Positions 20,782-30,594 of a DNA stretch of 49,414 nucleotides are shown piece by piece. The stretch's first letter is position 1. Every line of letters begins with the position of its first letter. The position numbers and the translations under genes were made by a program. This stretch comes from a virus. The DNA lies in IMG/VR virus record IMGVR_UViG_3300046167_000365, positions 1-49,414 of that record. One strand, given 5' to 3'. The notes below the pieces were generated by a model that did no database searches, was not told the DNA's origin, and worked only from the letters and a program-made list of their open reading frames with translations.

Positions 20782-21007
20782 TCTTCTTTCTACCTTTCCT
20801 AGCTTTACCCTTCACCGCATCATCTATATCTCCTAATTGATTACCAACCTCTTTAATAGCTTTAGCAACATCCGCTAGCTCTCCAGCCGTAAGTTTATAT
20901 CTTTTTTTAATTTCTTTCACTGTGGCTATAGCTTTTTCATCTATACTTGTTTTGCTCCATAATAAAGCCCACACGTCTTTCCAATACTGTTTTGTTAATT
21001 TCCACAT
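20774..21007 (-). CDS. Small hypothetical protein (77 aa)
   Basis: Helical protein starting MWKLTKQYWKDVWALLW and ending in a very basic tail (KGKARKGRKKNG). The Trp-rich amphipathic start could contact membranes. Overlaps the transpeptidase-like gene by eight bases. Function unknown. Confidence 0.6.
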   Translation of the reverse strand: MWKLTKQYWKDVWALLWSKTSIDEKAIATVKEIKKRYKLTAGELADVAKAIKEVGNQLGDIDDAVKGKARKGRKKNG

Positions 21008-21009
21008 AA

Positions 21010-21327
21010 TTAATTGTTTTTTTCTCTTTCTATTGCTTTTAATATATCATCTTTCTTTAACACTAATCTAAAACTTATATCTGCTGACCACTGCATTATA
21101 GGTCTACCATCTTTGTACAGTATAACTAAAGGAACTGATTTTACCTTTTTCTTAAAACTAGCTGTTTGTTCCTCTAGATAAGCTATTTGGTGTGGTATGT
21201 TTTTTACTTTGTCTATTTTTGCTTGGTTTGACCAATTCCATTCTGAATTTATTTCTAGTAATACGTATTCTTGAGAATACATAGTGCAGCATAATAGAAG
21301 CGTTAATAGTGTTATTGTTTTTTTCAT
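21010..21327 (-). CDS. Exported thioredoxin-fold-like protein (105 aa)
   Basis: Residues 1-19 (MKKTITLLTLLLCCTMYSQ) form a signal peptide of a style common in flavobacteria, ending in SQ. The rest resembles a thioredoxin-like fold: EINSEWNW at strand 1, then VPLVILYKDGRPIMQW with the cis-Pro element. There is no CxxC, so it is probably not an oxidoreductase. It would be periplasmic. It is one of few exported phage products here and lies in the lysis group. Confidence 0.6.
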   Translation of the reverse strand: MKKTITLLTLLLCCTMYSQEYVLLEINSEWNWSNQAKIDKVKNIPHQIAYLEEQTASFKKKVKSVPLVILYKDGRPIMQWSADISFRLVLKKDDILKAIEREKNN

Positions 21328-21330
21328 GAT

Positions 21331-21612
21331 TTATTTTTTTATAATTTGATATAGCTTTTCATCTATCTTGTCAAGCTTATCACTATTTTCCTCTACTTTT
21401 TCCTGAGTGTTCATTATAGTTTCTCTAATCAACTGATCCTTTAGATCATATTCAGTTCTAGTAACTTGTGGTTCAGGTAGCTCTTTTGCTAACTGTATAT
21501 CTGTCTGTATAGCGAACCACATGCCCACAACCGTAACGACGAAGCTTACTATGATTATTAACGTCTTTAAATCTAATGTTAATTCAGTGTTTTCTGATAA
21601 TTTGTTAGCCAT
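21331..21612 (-). CDS. Small membrane protein with coiled coil; possible holin/spanin-type partner (93 aa)
   Basis: One transmembrane helix at about 17-36 (LIIIVSFVVTVVGMWFAIQ), then a charged coiled coil to the end (DLKDQLIRETIMNTQEKVEENSDKLDKIDEKL). The ELPEPQVTRTEYDLKDQ block is remembered from other Bacteroidota phages. The topology fits a holin accessory, spanin or tail-anchored protein; the exact role is unknown. It follows the giant virion protein in transcription order. Confidence 0.6.
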   Translation of the reverse strand: MANKLSENTELTLDLKTLIIIVSFVVTVVGMWFAIQTDIQLAKELPEPQVTRTEYDLKDQLIRETIMNTQEKVEENSDKLDKIDEKLYQIIKK

Positions 21613-21644
21613 TGCTTGTTTTCTTTTTTTTGTTTATTTTTTGT

Positions 21645-24600
21645 TTATTGGTCTTTATTTTTTTTTCTGTTTTCGCTTAGTCGTTTTTGTAAATTAACTA
21701 TAGCTATAGAGTCTTTTATTCTTTTGTTTCTTTTTCTAGTTTCAGCACCTTTTTTAGCAGACTCAGATCTTTTTCTTTTTTTCTCAGCCTCATATTCAGC
21801 TCTCTCTATAGGGTCCATGTTTGCTAAACGTTGAGCTTCTTTTATTTTGTTTTGCTCTCTAGTTTCTTTAGCTTTTATCTTACCAGCTTCTTTTCTTCTA
21901 GCTTTAGCGTCTGATTTTATTTGCTCATGTGTTTCGTTAGGCTCAGCTTTTAAATCCCATGTATTCCATCCAAATGCAAAGAAAGCTCTTTTCCATATAG
22001 CGTTCCTCTCGTCCAGCGCTGCATTTATGTTGTTAAACTTCTTAACAAGCCTGTCTAAAGGAACATTTGTACCGCCACTTACTAGATTACCTATCACAGA
22101 CCAAGAAGGACTATCTAAATTTAATCCTCTTTCTTTTATAACATCTTTCTCAAATCTATAGGTTTGTATAGCGCTATATACTTTTCTTAGTTTAGAACCT
22201 AAAGGTGGGGATAAGTTAGCCAATTCTAATATAGTGTATGTGTGATCTGCTGTAAATCCTTTATTTTCCTGTTTTCTAAATTGTCTTATAGCATTTTTAA
22301 GCGTTGCTCCTACAGCACCATAAAGTCCACTACCTCTAAGAATACTGTCTGCCATACTATTACCAACATCTACTTTCCACTCTTTATTTTGACACGCCTC
22401 AAGTTTCTTACCTTCTAAACCTTCACATCGTTCTTCTTCATCTTCAAACAACATGCTAAATAAAGCTTTCTGCATAGCGGAGAATATAAAGTTTTGTATT
22501 GCTCCATAGTAAGCTATCTTAGAAACATTAGTTTTCCAGTCTCCTCTACCATTTATTAAATCTCTACCAGCTTTCTTAATAAGCCTATTGTACTGCATAG
22601 GTGTATTTTGGAAAGCTAAAACAAACCTACCTAAAGGACCAGCTTGTTGTGCGGATATTAAAGACGGATCAGATGACTGTTGAGTTTCTTCTGCTAACAT
22701 AGAGAAATCTTCCCAAGCTTTATCTTCAGCTTGTTTTTGATCCATGCCTTGTTTTAAATATGTTTTTATTCTATTTCTGTACATTGTAGCACCACCTGAA
22801 GCTATAGCAAAACTATCCGCTATTTGAGTAGGTGTAAAACCTATTTTTAATAAGTATTGAAAAGCAGCTTGTGCTTTGTTCTTGCTACCAGCCATTGCAT
22901 TAGCTAGTTCAGCCTCATTTACATCTGTCTTTAAACCTTTACGTCTTTGTTTTAATTTATCTGAATTAAATATAGTTGCAAAGTCTCTCCAGTATTGAGG
23001 TTGGTTTGCAAACGCCAACGCGGCCTTAGCAGGGTTATTATCTGTCCAGTTAACAAAGTTTACAGTTGACAGAGTTTGTAGCAAAGCAGATCTCATGTTA
23101 AAAAACATTATAGCACCAACAGAGTTGTTTAACCAATTACTCCATTTGTTTGCAAGTTTGTTTTTACCAAAAGTCCTATTAGTACCATTCTCCATTCTGT
23201 AGAGTATGTCTTCTAGTGATTCTCTAAAGTTTTGACCATAAGCAGCCTCAATCTTGTTTAAGTTTTCTTCACTAAATATTTCTTTTGAATTATCTATAAA
23301 CTCTTTTATAAACTCTTTTCTACCTACTTTTTGTGTTATATCATTTAAGTCACTAGCTATACTACCTGTTAACCAATATTCTCCTGGGGCAGTGTAACCT
23401 TCTTTTTGATTAGATATTAAACCAACACTGTCTGCAAATAGTTTAACTCTTTGATCTCCGTTTACTATAGTTAATAAATCTTTTAGATCACTTTTAGATA
23501 ATCCAGGTATTTTATGCCCTGCTTTAGTGTACAAGTATACTCTAATAGCTTGATCGTAAGTAAAACCTAAGTCTGGTATTTGCTTGCCTAGTTTTTTTCT
23601 TACATCTTTAAATTCTGATCTTAAAGCGTTGTAAGAAGTTTGTATTGCTTGCTTAGCTCTTTCTATATTGGCAATACCTCTTGAGTAAGGCTTCATCAAG
23701 TTATCTTCTATCCACTTTTTATCTGCATCACCTTTTTTACCTTTACCTAAGAAGTTATACATTAAACCCATGAAGTCTTCTGCTGATGGAGGTAGAAAAT
23801 ATCTAAATCTACCTTTACCTCTACCTAACATTTCTCCTTTTGCTTTAGAGAAAGTTTTTACGGCATCAATACCAGTTCTAGCTTCTAGCATCTCGTTAAA
23901 CTCTTGGCTTCTACCTTTGTTTGATTTTACTATAGCTTGTTGCACATCACCTTTAACATCTAAAACACTAAGTGCTTCTTTAACTGCTTTGACATTTTTA
24001 ATAGCATCATCAGCAAAATAAAAGTCATTGTAACCATCAGCCGCTTTACCTACTATCCAATCTGCCTTAGCTTGAGCCGTGCCGTCTGCTAAACCTGTTA
24101 TATTAGCTATTTTAAGATCTAAACCTATTTCTTTTAAAAACTTTTGAATAGCAATATCAGAGGCTTGAGGTCTTGCGGTTAAAACAAAAATATCACCACT
24201 ACCAAACTTGCCTTGACGTTTTAGAGCTAAGTCAGCTAAAGGACCTTTTTTACCGTCTATTACTTGGCTAAACTCGCTAAAATCAAAAACAGCTCCCTGA
24301 GCCTCTAAGTCAGCCGATTGAGCTGCGAACTGTGTAGCATCTATTTTTCCTTTAGTGCCGTCAGGCATTGTGTATAGCACATTAGACTTGGTCTGAGCCA
24401 ATGTATCATCAAAATCAAAAACAGAAATACCTTTTACCTTCTTATTAGGGTCAAGGGCATTGTTTAACGCGTCAGTCCTATTTTGATTATTTATATAATT
24501 ATCTACATTTACTCTACTTATTATTTTATTTATAAAATCTATAGATAAGTTTTCTCTTTTTATATACTCTACAGCCTGTATGCCTTCCGATGTTAAGAAT

Positions 24601-27600
24601 GTGTTGTAGGAATTAGGGTCAACTGTTAGTCCTCTAAAGTCACCAAGCTTAGACGTTGTACCTAGTGAGTTATCTTGAATAGCTGAAAACAACTCTGAAC
24701 CAAGTGTTTGACTATAAGTACGTAGTATTTTATCCATCTCCAACCCAGCAAAAGTATTTATAGCACGTAATTGCTTAGGCTTGTTGAGTAAACCCATTTG
24801 ATGTATCTTAGCTGCTGTTTTTAATGCAACTTTAGCTAAGTCAAGCATGACGTTTGCAGCTGGATCAACATGCTCACCTTTGAACTTTAAATGTTTTTCT
24901 GGTGGATGTTTCTCTAATCTTTCATCTATAAACTGCTGTAGTGTTACTTCTTTTTTAGTTTTAGCTGGTAGCTTATCATACATTGCTGTAGATCTTTCAA
25001 TAGCAAACTTCTTAGCTTGATCATAGTAGACATGAGTTTCATTTGCTTCCATTGATCCATCAACATATTGTATTAATGGTAACCTTGTTAAACCTCTTTG
25101 AGCTTTTACATTGTTTGTTGAAGTTTCCATCCATCTCATAAAACCAGGAGCTAACGAAGGATCTTTAGCTATAAGCTCAGTAGCTTTGTCCATTATGTAC
25201 TTTAAAGCTTCTATGTTTGCTATTTCAGCTTTAGCTATTATGTCTCCAAACTTCTCTTCAACCATAGCCTGCTTTTCAGCTGCTGTTATGTCTTTTTTAA
25301 GTATAGTTGTTATTTGCTTCATAACTCCACTAGCAGAGTTGAATATTCTTATATCTGAAGGATTAAAAGTTAGCTCTATATCAGATTCTTGATCTGCTTT
25401 TGCTTTTCTTTTTTTAGCTAAATAATTATACTTACCTGGCTTACCATCAGATTTTTTCTCTGCACCATCTAGGTATGCGTACACTATAGCAAACATATCA
25501 TTACCAACAGCATCAACTAAATCTGGAGGTAATATATCTATCAAACCGTTTGAAAAATCAGCCAATTGCTTCATTGACTCATCTTTAGTTTTATTTGTTA
25601 TGGTTCTCTTATACGTTTCTGCTGCAGGCTTAAATAGTAGTGGCATATCAGACCACTCTAGTAAAGGTTTTTTATAACCAGTTTTACCTTCATCAAAATA
25701 AGTACCTAAGCCAATCTCTTCAGCGTAAGCCTGTATATCTTTAGGTTGTTCTGATTTATAAAGTAAATAAGAATCTGAATTACCGCCATTTAATATAGCT
25801 TCATTCATTAAATTGAACAAGGCTTCTTGTACCACTTCTGGAGACTTGTTTGACTTAGCGTTACCTCTCTCTATATCTCTACCTATATCAAGTATGTCTA
25901 TAGAAGCTGATACTACACCTAGTCTCTCTTGATTACTGGTTAATTCATTAAATACTTCAGAGTCGTTTGCTATAAGTTCTAAACCAGTTTCTTCAGCCAT
26001 AGCTTTAGCTAAGGACTCTTTTCTACCTCTAGTTAAAGATTTTAATGTAGGTTTACCATCCTTAACTACAACTTCACCAAAGTAAGATAAAAACTTTTCA
26101 TCAGATATATCAGTATCTCTTTTTACCATTTCTAACCCAGAAGTTCTACCTGTCTCTGCACTAGACTCAAAGTCTACTTTTTTACCTTTCCAGTCTGGTG
26201 TCCATCTACCATCAACCTTCTTTTGTACAGCTGCTGGTATTGCTCCACCTAACCAAGTGGTTGTCATATTTTCTAATATAACCTTTTTGTTTTTTAATAA
26301 GTATTTAGAGAATTTATCATTAGCTAAACCACCCATTATTTTTTTAAAAACTATATCGTTCTGTTTACCTACTTCTTTTTTAAACTCTCTTATCCAAGGA
26401 GCTATTGTTACGTTTTTAGAAGTTGCTTTGAATACAGATGTTTTTAAAACTCTAACAACTTTAATAACACTTTCCTTTAATTGTCTTTTAGCAAAACTAG
26501 GTACAGCGTTTGTCTTTAATATATTAGTATATTTACCTTTGTTTATACTTGGACCTTTAGCACTTTTTGTACTAAACTCTTGAGCTTCTTTACCTAAGTT
26601 GTAGCTTTCTACTATACCTTGTATTTTGTTATCTAGCTGACCATTGATCCATCTGTTAAGCTCTATAGCTCCACTGTATCTTTCAACTATACCAACAATA
26701 CCTTGTACTTTTACTTCTTTACCGCTTTTACCTTGTTTTGTAGTACCATAAGTTATATCAGCTAAAATGCTTTCTTCAACAGCTTTGAATCCTGGTATCT
26801 TACTAAATTTTCTTAATCTCTTCTTTACTTCATTAGTATACTCGTAACCCACTAATTGTCCTAGTCTAGTTTTCTTAGACTCAGACATATTACTCATGTG
26901 TTCTATTCTGTCGTCTTCTGTCATAGACTCGTCAAGTCCCATGATCATTTCAGTGCTACTATATAAATCTTTAGAACTTTTAGTGTTTTCACTAGTACCA
27001 GTAGGTCCAAATAATCTACCTATCTTATCTGTAAGAGATACAGGATCAGAGTTATTGTGGTTTTTAACTATATCAAGTATTTTAGCTTGAACTTCCCTAA
27101 CTTGACCAACCAAAGCTTTGTTACCGTAGAGACTCTTGTTGCTACCGAATACTGCTTTCTTTATATAAGGAGTGTAAAAGTTTACTATTTCAGCACCATA
27201 CCCTTTAGCTTTAGTATCAAAAGATTTGTTTACTTTTCTTTCTAATGCTGTTTGAGATCCTATACCGTTAACTAAACTACCCTTAGCACCTTTTTTAGCT
27301 ACATCTAATATAGAACCTTTAATACCTTTACCACTAGCCATTGACTTATTATAGTCTTTTAGAAAGTTATAAACATCTCTACCTGTATTAAACTCTATAC
27401 CTTTTATACCTAAATTTTGAAAGGTTTGTCTTAAAACATCTTTTATTTTAGTAAACGTGTTTTCTTCAAAACCTATGAAACCTTGAGCCATACCATCTGA
27501 AAAGAAAGTAAGTAATTCCTCTGCTTGAACATCAGCTGAGTTATTCTTGTAAGCTTGTAGTTTAGCTGACAAGTATGAACTAGGATCATAACCTTTAGCT

Positions 27601-30575
27601 ATCATGCTGTCCACTTGCTCTTTTAAAACACCAGCCATAGCTTGAGCTGCTTTAGGGTTTTTCATTAATGTTTCATTTAAAACACTATGTAAAACCTCGT
27701 GTTGAGCAACTGTTGTTTCACTATTTTTTTCTGACTTAGTTTTGTTTATTATTATTTCTTGAGTACCATCTTTATATTGTACTACAAAACCATTATCGCC
27801 TACTCTTTTTACGTTTACTTTTTGATCCTGTTCATCTTTGCTTTTACCTTTGTTTCTTTCAGGTAATCCAGCGTTTATTTCGTTTATTCTATCTTTAACT
27901 TTTTGATCAGCTGTTTTACCACCTTCGACAGAAGCATCGTCGTCTTCAAAGGTATTCATATCGATACCTAGCTTTTTAGCTGTTTTCTCAGAAGCTTCAG
28001 TTGTTTTCTTTGATATCTCTTCTTTGTTCTGCGTTACTTTTCCACCAGCTATTTCACCATCTATTTCTGATATCTTATCGTTGATACCTTGTAAATCTCC
28101 AGTAAAAGTAGTAGCAACGCCATCAATCATCATCTCTACAGTTGCTGTAGCTTTAGCACCTAGATTTTTTTTAGCATCAATTAGTTTTTGCTTTTGTATA
28201 TATAAATCTATTTCTTTATCAGTAACAAACTCTCCACCTAGGTTTATAGCGTTTTTGATATCATTACCATGTTGTAAAGCGGCATTAGCCTGATCGAGAT
28301 CTAGCTTAGCTCTATCCATCAAATCTTGCTTACCAGCAGCTTTAGCTCTGTCATACAGGTTTTGATTGTACTCTTTATTAGCTTTCAACGTTTCCATAAC
28401 GCCGGTAATATTTGCTCTTGCTTCTAAGTATACTTGTTTTTTAACATTGCTGTAACCACCACCTACAGTAGATGTTGCTACAGATGTTGAGCCTGAGAGT
28501 ATAATTGTACCCATCAAAGTTTCAAACTGAGTCTGAGCGTCTAAAAAACCAGTTTGATTAGACAATCCAACTGTTAGCTTAGCCATGTCTGTAAGAAGTA
28601 GTTCCATTTCTTCTTCACCAATTTCTCCAATAAGATTGTTAACAAATTGCTTGCTTACTTCTTTTATAGCCTTATTGCTAGCTGCTTTACTCAAATCGCC
28701 TTTAAAAGCGTTTAATAATCCTTTACCAGCCGCTGTGTTAAAGAAATTAGCATCTGGCATTATACCTTGAACAACAGATGTTGCAAAAGATGCCATATTA
28801 CTGTACGCTAAAGCTTGACCTTCATCTAAGCCCATGTCTATAGCTTCGTTGTAATTGTCTCTTATGGTTCCCATGTAAGCGACTTGGCCCATCCTAATAG
28901 TGTTCATGTTTATACCACCAATAGTTTTTCTACCACCTTCTAATAAGGTTTTACCACCTATTTTTATTTTAGGAACGTTTAAACCAATGTTACCATACTT
29001 TAATCCAGATTTGTTTTTACCAAACAGCTTATATACATCTTTAAGTTTACGTAAGTCTCCTTTTTTAACTGAAGCTGCTAAAGCTAAAGTGAAAGGAAGC
29101 ATGTTACCTAAAGTTTTAACGCTAGATCTAACATTAACACCATCTTTCCATAAAGAACCTCCTACATCAGATGTTCCAAATGTATTATTTTTAAGAAAGC
29201 TACTGTCCACTAAATCGTCCATGTAGTTCAACCTGTCATACATACCTTGAGTATTTACACCAGCTTTTGTTAAACCATATAGCGCTACTCTATTTACCAT
29301 AGACGCTGTTCCATAGAAATACTCTGTACCAAAATCTCTTAAACCTTGCCCCAACGTTGCAACAAAATCAGCGGTGCTTGATACAAACTCACCGTCTTCT
29401 ATTTTCTTATCTCTCCATTCTTGAAACTCAGCTGTGGTTTCAAAGTTTGTAGTCATGAAAGCCTTAGTAGCTAAATCAAAATCATATTGACCAGCTAGGT
29501 TATAAAACGTATTTTGTATCTCCTTAGCCTTTAAGTTATAATCATCAATAGCCGCTTGCGTTAAATCTTCTTCAGAGTCAAACTCTTTATAAAGATCATT
29601 CTGCAAACGCTCCATATCTTTTTGAGCTTTGTCAGAAGCACTACTAATAACCTGCATTTTAGCATTGTTTATTATCTGCTCTTTTTGCTCAAAACCCATA
29701 GTAGCTGTAATAGCTTCGTCGCTAACAGATCTAATTAATCTCTGCTTAGCTCTTCTGTCACTACCTACGGTATTTAATATCTCGTCTTCTACTTGTTGTG
29801 TTAACTCTATTTGTTCTTCTTCATTATCAGAGTGTATCTGAAAGCCAGAACTATTAGCCTCATTATCTGTTGTTTTAGATATATTCTCTAAAATCTTTAA
29901 GTTTTCTTCGTAATCTTTTTTTTCAGCCTTAGATATACCGAAGTTTAAATAAGTATTTTTATCCTCTATTACAGCAAGCTCTAAAGTTTTTTGCTCATCT
30001 ATGCTTAAACTTTCGTCACTGTATATTCTAGTTATTTGATCATCATATTCAGACAGCTTATTCTTTACTTCTCTATGATTTCTAGATCTTCTTGTTCTGT
30101 TTCTTTCACCTGTGTCGTTTTGCTCGAACTCAAGTCTTTTTATTTCGTCATCTATATCAAAAGATTTTTGATCCATCATGGAATACTTTTCTCTCTCTTT
30201 TTTTAATAGATTTATATTGTGCTCGAATCCACCACCCATTAAAACTTGTTGGTCTCTAGCAGATGGATCATAAGGATTTTGCTCGTATATTTGTGATATC
30301 CACTCAGGTGTTTCTTCTTTTATTTCATCTCTATTCAATAGTGATACCGATGAAGAAGGATTTCCAAACGAACCCGATTCTTTTTGGTTTGAGGCTTGAT
30401 TGTTCTCCGACCCTGCATCCGCCTCCGCATTTCCTGCAGGATCTAATTGGTTTCCCGCCACTAACTTGGCGTTGAAAGTTTGTTTCCAGGTGCTTAAATC
30501 TATACCTAAACCAGAAGCAGCAATTTTTGCTTCGTCTTCTGTATATTTTCTGTCACCTACTATATAATCTGGCAT
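21645..30575 (-). CDS. Giant polyvalent virion protein (2976 aa) with metallopeptidase motif and HAD phosphatase domain
   Basis: The largest gene of the window, 18% of its length. Visible parts: a disordered N-terminus; long helical regions with membrane-active-looking stretches at about 470-720; H959 in AQHEVLHSVLNE, a zincin-type HExxH; a HAD-like phosphatase at about 2045-2190 with FDFDDTLA (DxD), VLTARP and FADDAIKN; and a C-terminal helical region (about 2240-2930) with a very basic tail. This combination matches large polyvalent proteins of phages, injected with the DNA or packed in the virion. No polymerase motifs were found. It lies next to two internal virion proteins. Confidence 0.75.
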   Translation of the reverse strand: MPDYIVGDRKYTEDEAKIAASGLGIDLSTWKQTFNAKLVAGNQLDPAGNAEADAGSENNQASNQKESGSFGNPSSSVSLLNRDEIKEETPEWISQIYEQNPYDPSARDQQVLMGGGFEHNINLLKKEREKYSMMDQKSFDIDDEIKRLEFEQNDTGERNRTRRSRNHREVKNKLSEYDDQITRIYSDESLSIDEQKTLELAVIEDKNTYLNFGISKAEKKDYEENLKILENISKTTDNEANSSGFQIHSDNEEEQIELTQQVEDEILNTVGSDRRAKQRLIRSVSDEAITATMGFEQKEQIINNAKMQVISSASDKAQKDMERLQNDLYKEFDSEEDLTQAAIDDYNLKAKEIQNTFYNLAGQYDFDLATKAFMTTNFETTAEFQEWRDKKIEDGEFVSSTADFVATLGQGLRDFGTEYFYGTASMVNRVALYGLTKAGVNTQGMYDRLNYMDDLVDSSFLKNNTFGTSDVGGSLWKDGVNVRSSVKTLGNMLPFTLALAASVKKGDLRKLKDVYKLFGKNKSGLKYGNIGLNVPKIKIGGKTLLEGGRKTIGGINMNTIRMGQVAYMGTIRDNYNEAIDMGLDEGQALAYSNMASFATSVVQGIMPDANFFNTAAGKGLLNAFKGDLSKAASNKAIKEVSKQFVNNLIGEIGEEEMELLLTDMAKLTVGLSNQTGFLDAQTQFETLMGTIILSGSTSVATSTVGGGYSNVKKQVYLEARANITGVMETLKANKEYNQNLYDRAKAAGKQDLMDRAKLDLDQANAALQHGNDIKNAINLGGEFVTDKEIDLYIQKQKLIDAKKNLGAKATATVEMMIDGVATTFTGDLQGINDKISEIDGEIAGGKVTQNKEEISKKTTEASEKTAKKLGIDMNTFEDDDASVEGGKTADQKVKDRINEINAGLPERNKGKSKDEQDQKVNVKRVGDNGFVVQYKDGTQEIIINKTKSEKNSETTVAQHEVLHSVLNETLMKNPKAAQAMAGVLKEQVDSMIAKGYDPSSYLSAKLQAYKNNSADVQAEELLTFFSDGMAQGFIGFEENTFTKIKDVLRQTFQNLGIKGIEFNTGRDVYNFLKDYNKSMASGKGIKGSILDVAKKGAKGSLVNGIGSQTALERKVNKSFDTKAKGYGAEIVNFYTPYIKKAVFGSNKSLYGNKALVGQVREVQAKILDIVKNHNNSDPVSLTDKIGRLFGPTGTSENTKSSKDLYSSTEMIMGLDESMTEDDRIEHMSNMSESKKTRLGQLVGYEYTNEVKKRLRKFSKIPGFKAVEESILADITYGTTKQGKSGKEVKVQGIVGIVERYSGAIELNRWINGQLDNKIQGIVESYNLGKEAQEFSTKSAKGPSINKGKYTNILKTNAVPSFAKRQLKESVIKVVRVLKTSVFKATSKNVTIAPWIREFKKEVGKQNDIVFKKIMGGLANDKFSKYLLKNKKVILENMTTTWLGGAIPAAVQKKVDGRWTPDWKGKKVDFESSAETGRTSGLEMVKRDTDISDEKFLSYFGEVVVKDGKPTLKSLTRGRKESLAKAMAEETGLELIANDSEVFNELTSNQERLGVVSASIDILDIGRDIERGNAKSNKSPEVVQEALFNLMNEAILNGGNSDSYLLYKSEQPKDIQAYAEEIGLGTYFDEGKTGYKKPLLEWSDMPLLFKPAAETYKRTITNKTKDESMKQLADFSNGLIDILPPDLVDAVGNDMFAIVYAYLDGAEKKSDGKPGKYNYLAKKRKAKADQESDIELTFNPSDIRIFNSASGVMKQITTILKKDITAAEKQAMVEEKFGDIIAKAEIANIEALKYIMDKATELIAKDPSLAPGFMRWMETSTNNVKAQRGLTRLPLIQYVDGSMEANETHVYYDQAKKFAIERSTAMYDKLPAKTKKEVTLQQFIDERLEKHPPEKHLKFKGEHVDPAANVMLDLAKVALKTAAKIHQMGLLNKPKQLRAINTFAGLEMDKILRTYSQTLGSELFSAIQDNSLGTTSKLGDFRGLTVDPNSYNTFLTSEGIQAVEYIKRENLSIDFINKIISRVNVDNYINNQNRTDALNNALDPNKKVKGISVFDFDDTLAQTKSNVLYTMPDGTKGKIDATQFAAQSADLEAQGAVFDFSEFSQVIDGKKGPLADLALKRQGKFGSGDIFVLTARPQASDIAIQKFLKEIGLDLKIANITGLADGTAQAKADWIVGKAADGYNDFYFADDAIKNVKAVKEALSVLDVKGDVQQAIVKSNKGRSQEFNEMLEARTGIDAVKTFSKAKGEMLGRGKGRFRYFLPPSAEDFMGLMYNFLGKGKKGDADKKWIEDNLMKPYSRGIANIERAKQAIQTSYNALRSEFKDVRKKLGKQIPDLGFTYDQAIRVYLYTKAGHKIPGLSKSDLKDLLTIVNGDQRVKLFADSVGLISNQKEGYTAPGEYWLTGSIASDLNDITQKVGRKEFIKEFIDNSKEIFSEENLNKIEAAYGQNFRESLEDILYRMENGTNRTFGKNKLANKWSNWLNNSVGAIMFFNMRSALLQTLSTVNFVNWTDNNPAKAALAFANQPQYWRDFATIFNSDKLKQRRKGLKTDVNEAELANAMAGSKNKAQAAFQYLLKIGFTPTQIADSFAIASGGATMYRNRIKTYLKQGMDQKQAEDKAWEDFSMLAEETQQSSDPSLISAQQAGPLGRFVLAFQNTPMQYNRLIKKAGRDLINGRGDWKTNVSKIAYYGAIQNFIFSAMQKALFSMLFEDEEERCEGLEGKKLEACQNKEWKVDVGNSMADSILRGSGLYGAVGATLKNAIRQFRKQENKGFTADHTYTILELANLSPPLGSKLRKVYSAIQTYRFEKDVIKERGLNLDSPSWSVIGNLVSGGTNVPLDRLVKKFNNINAALDERNAIWKRAFFAFGWNTWDLKAEPNETHEQIKSDAKARRKEAGKIKAKETREQNKIKEAQRLANMDPIERAEYEAEKKRKRSESAKKGAETRKRNKRIKDSIAIVNLQKRLSENRKKNKDQ

Positions 30576-30594
30576 ATTTTTTTATTTTATTTTA

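Noticed and set aside
21645-30575. Many + strand open frames opposite the giant gene (for example near 21847, 25111, 26257, 28024)
   Set aside because: Shadows of the AT-rich - strand gene, with low-complexity Ser/Phe/Leu composition and no leader signals.
21645-30575. Virion RNA polymerase of the N4 type
   Set aside because: Size and packaging position fit, but no polymerase motifs could be seen; peptidase and HAD motifs favour a polyvalent protein.
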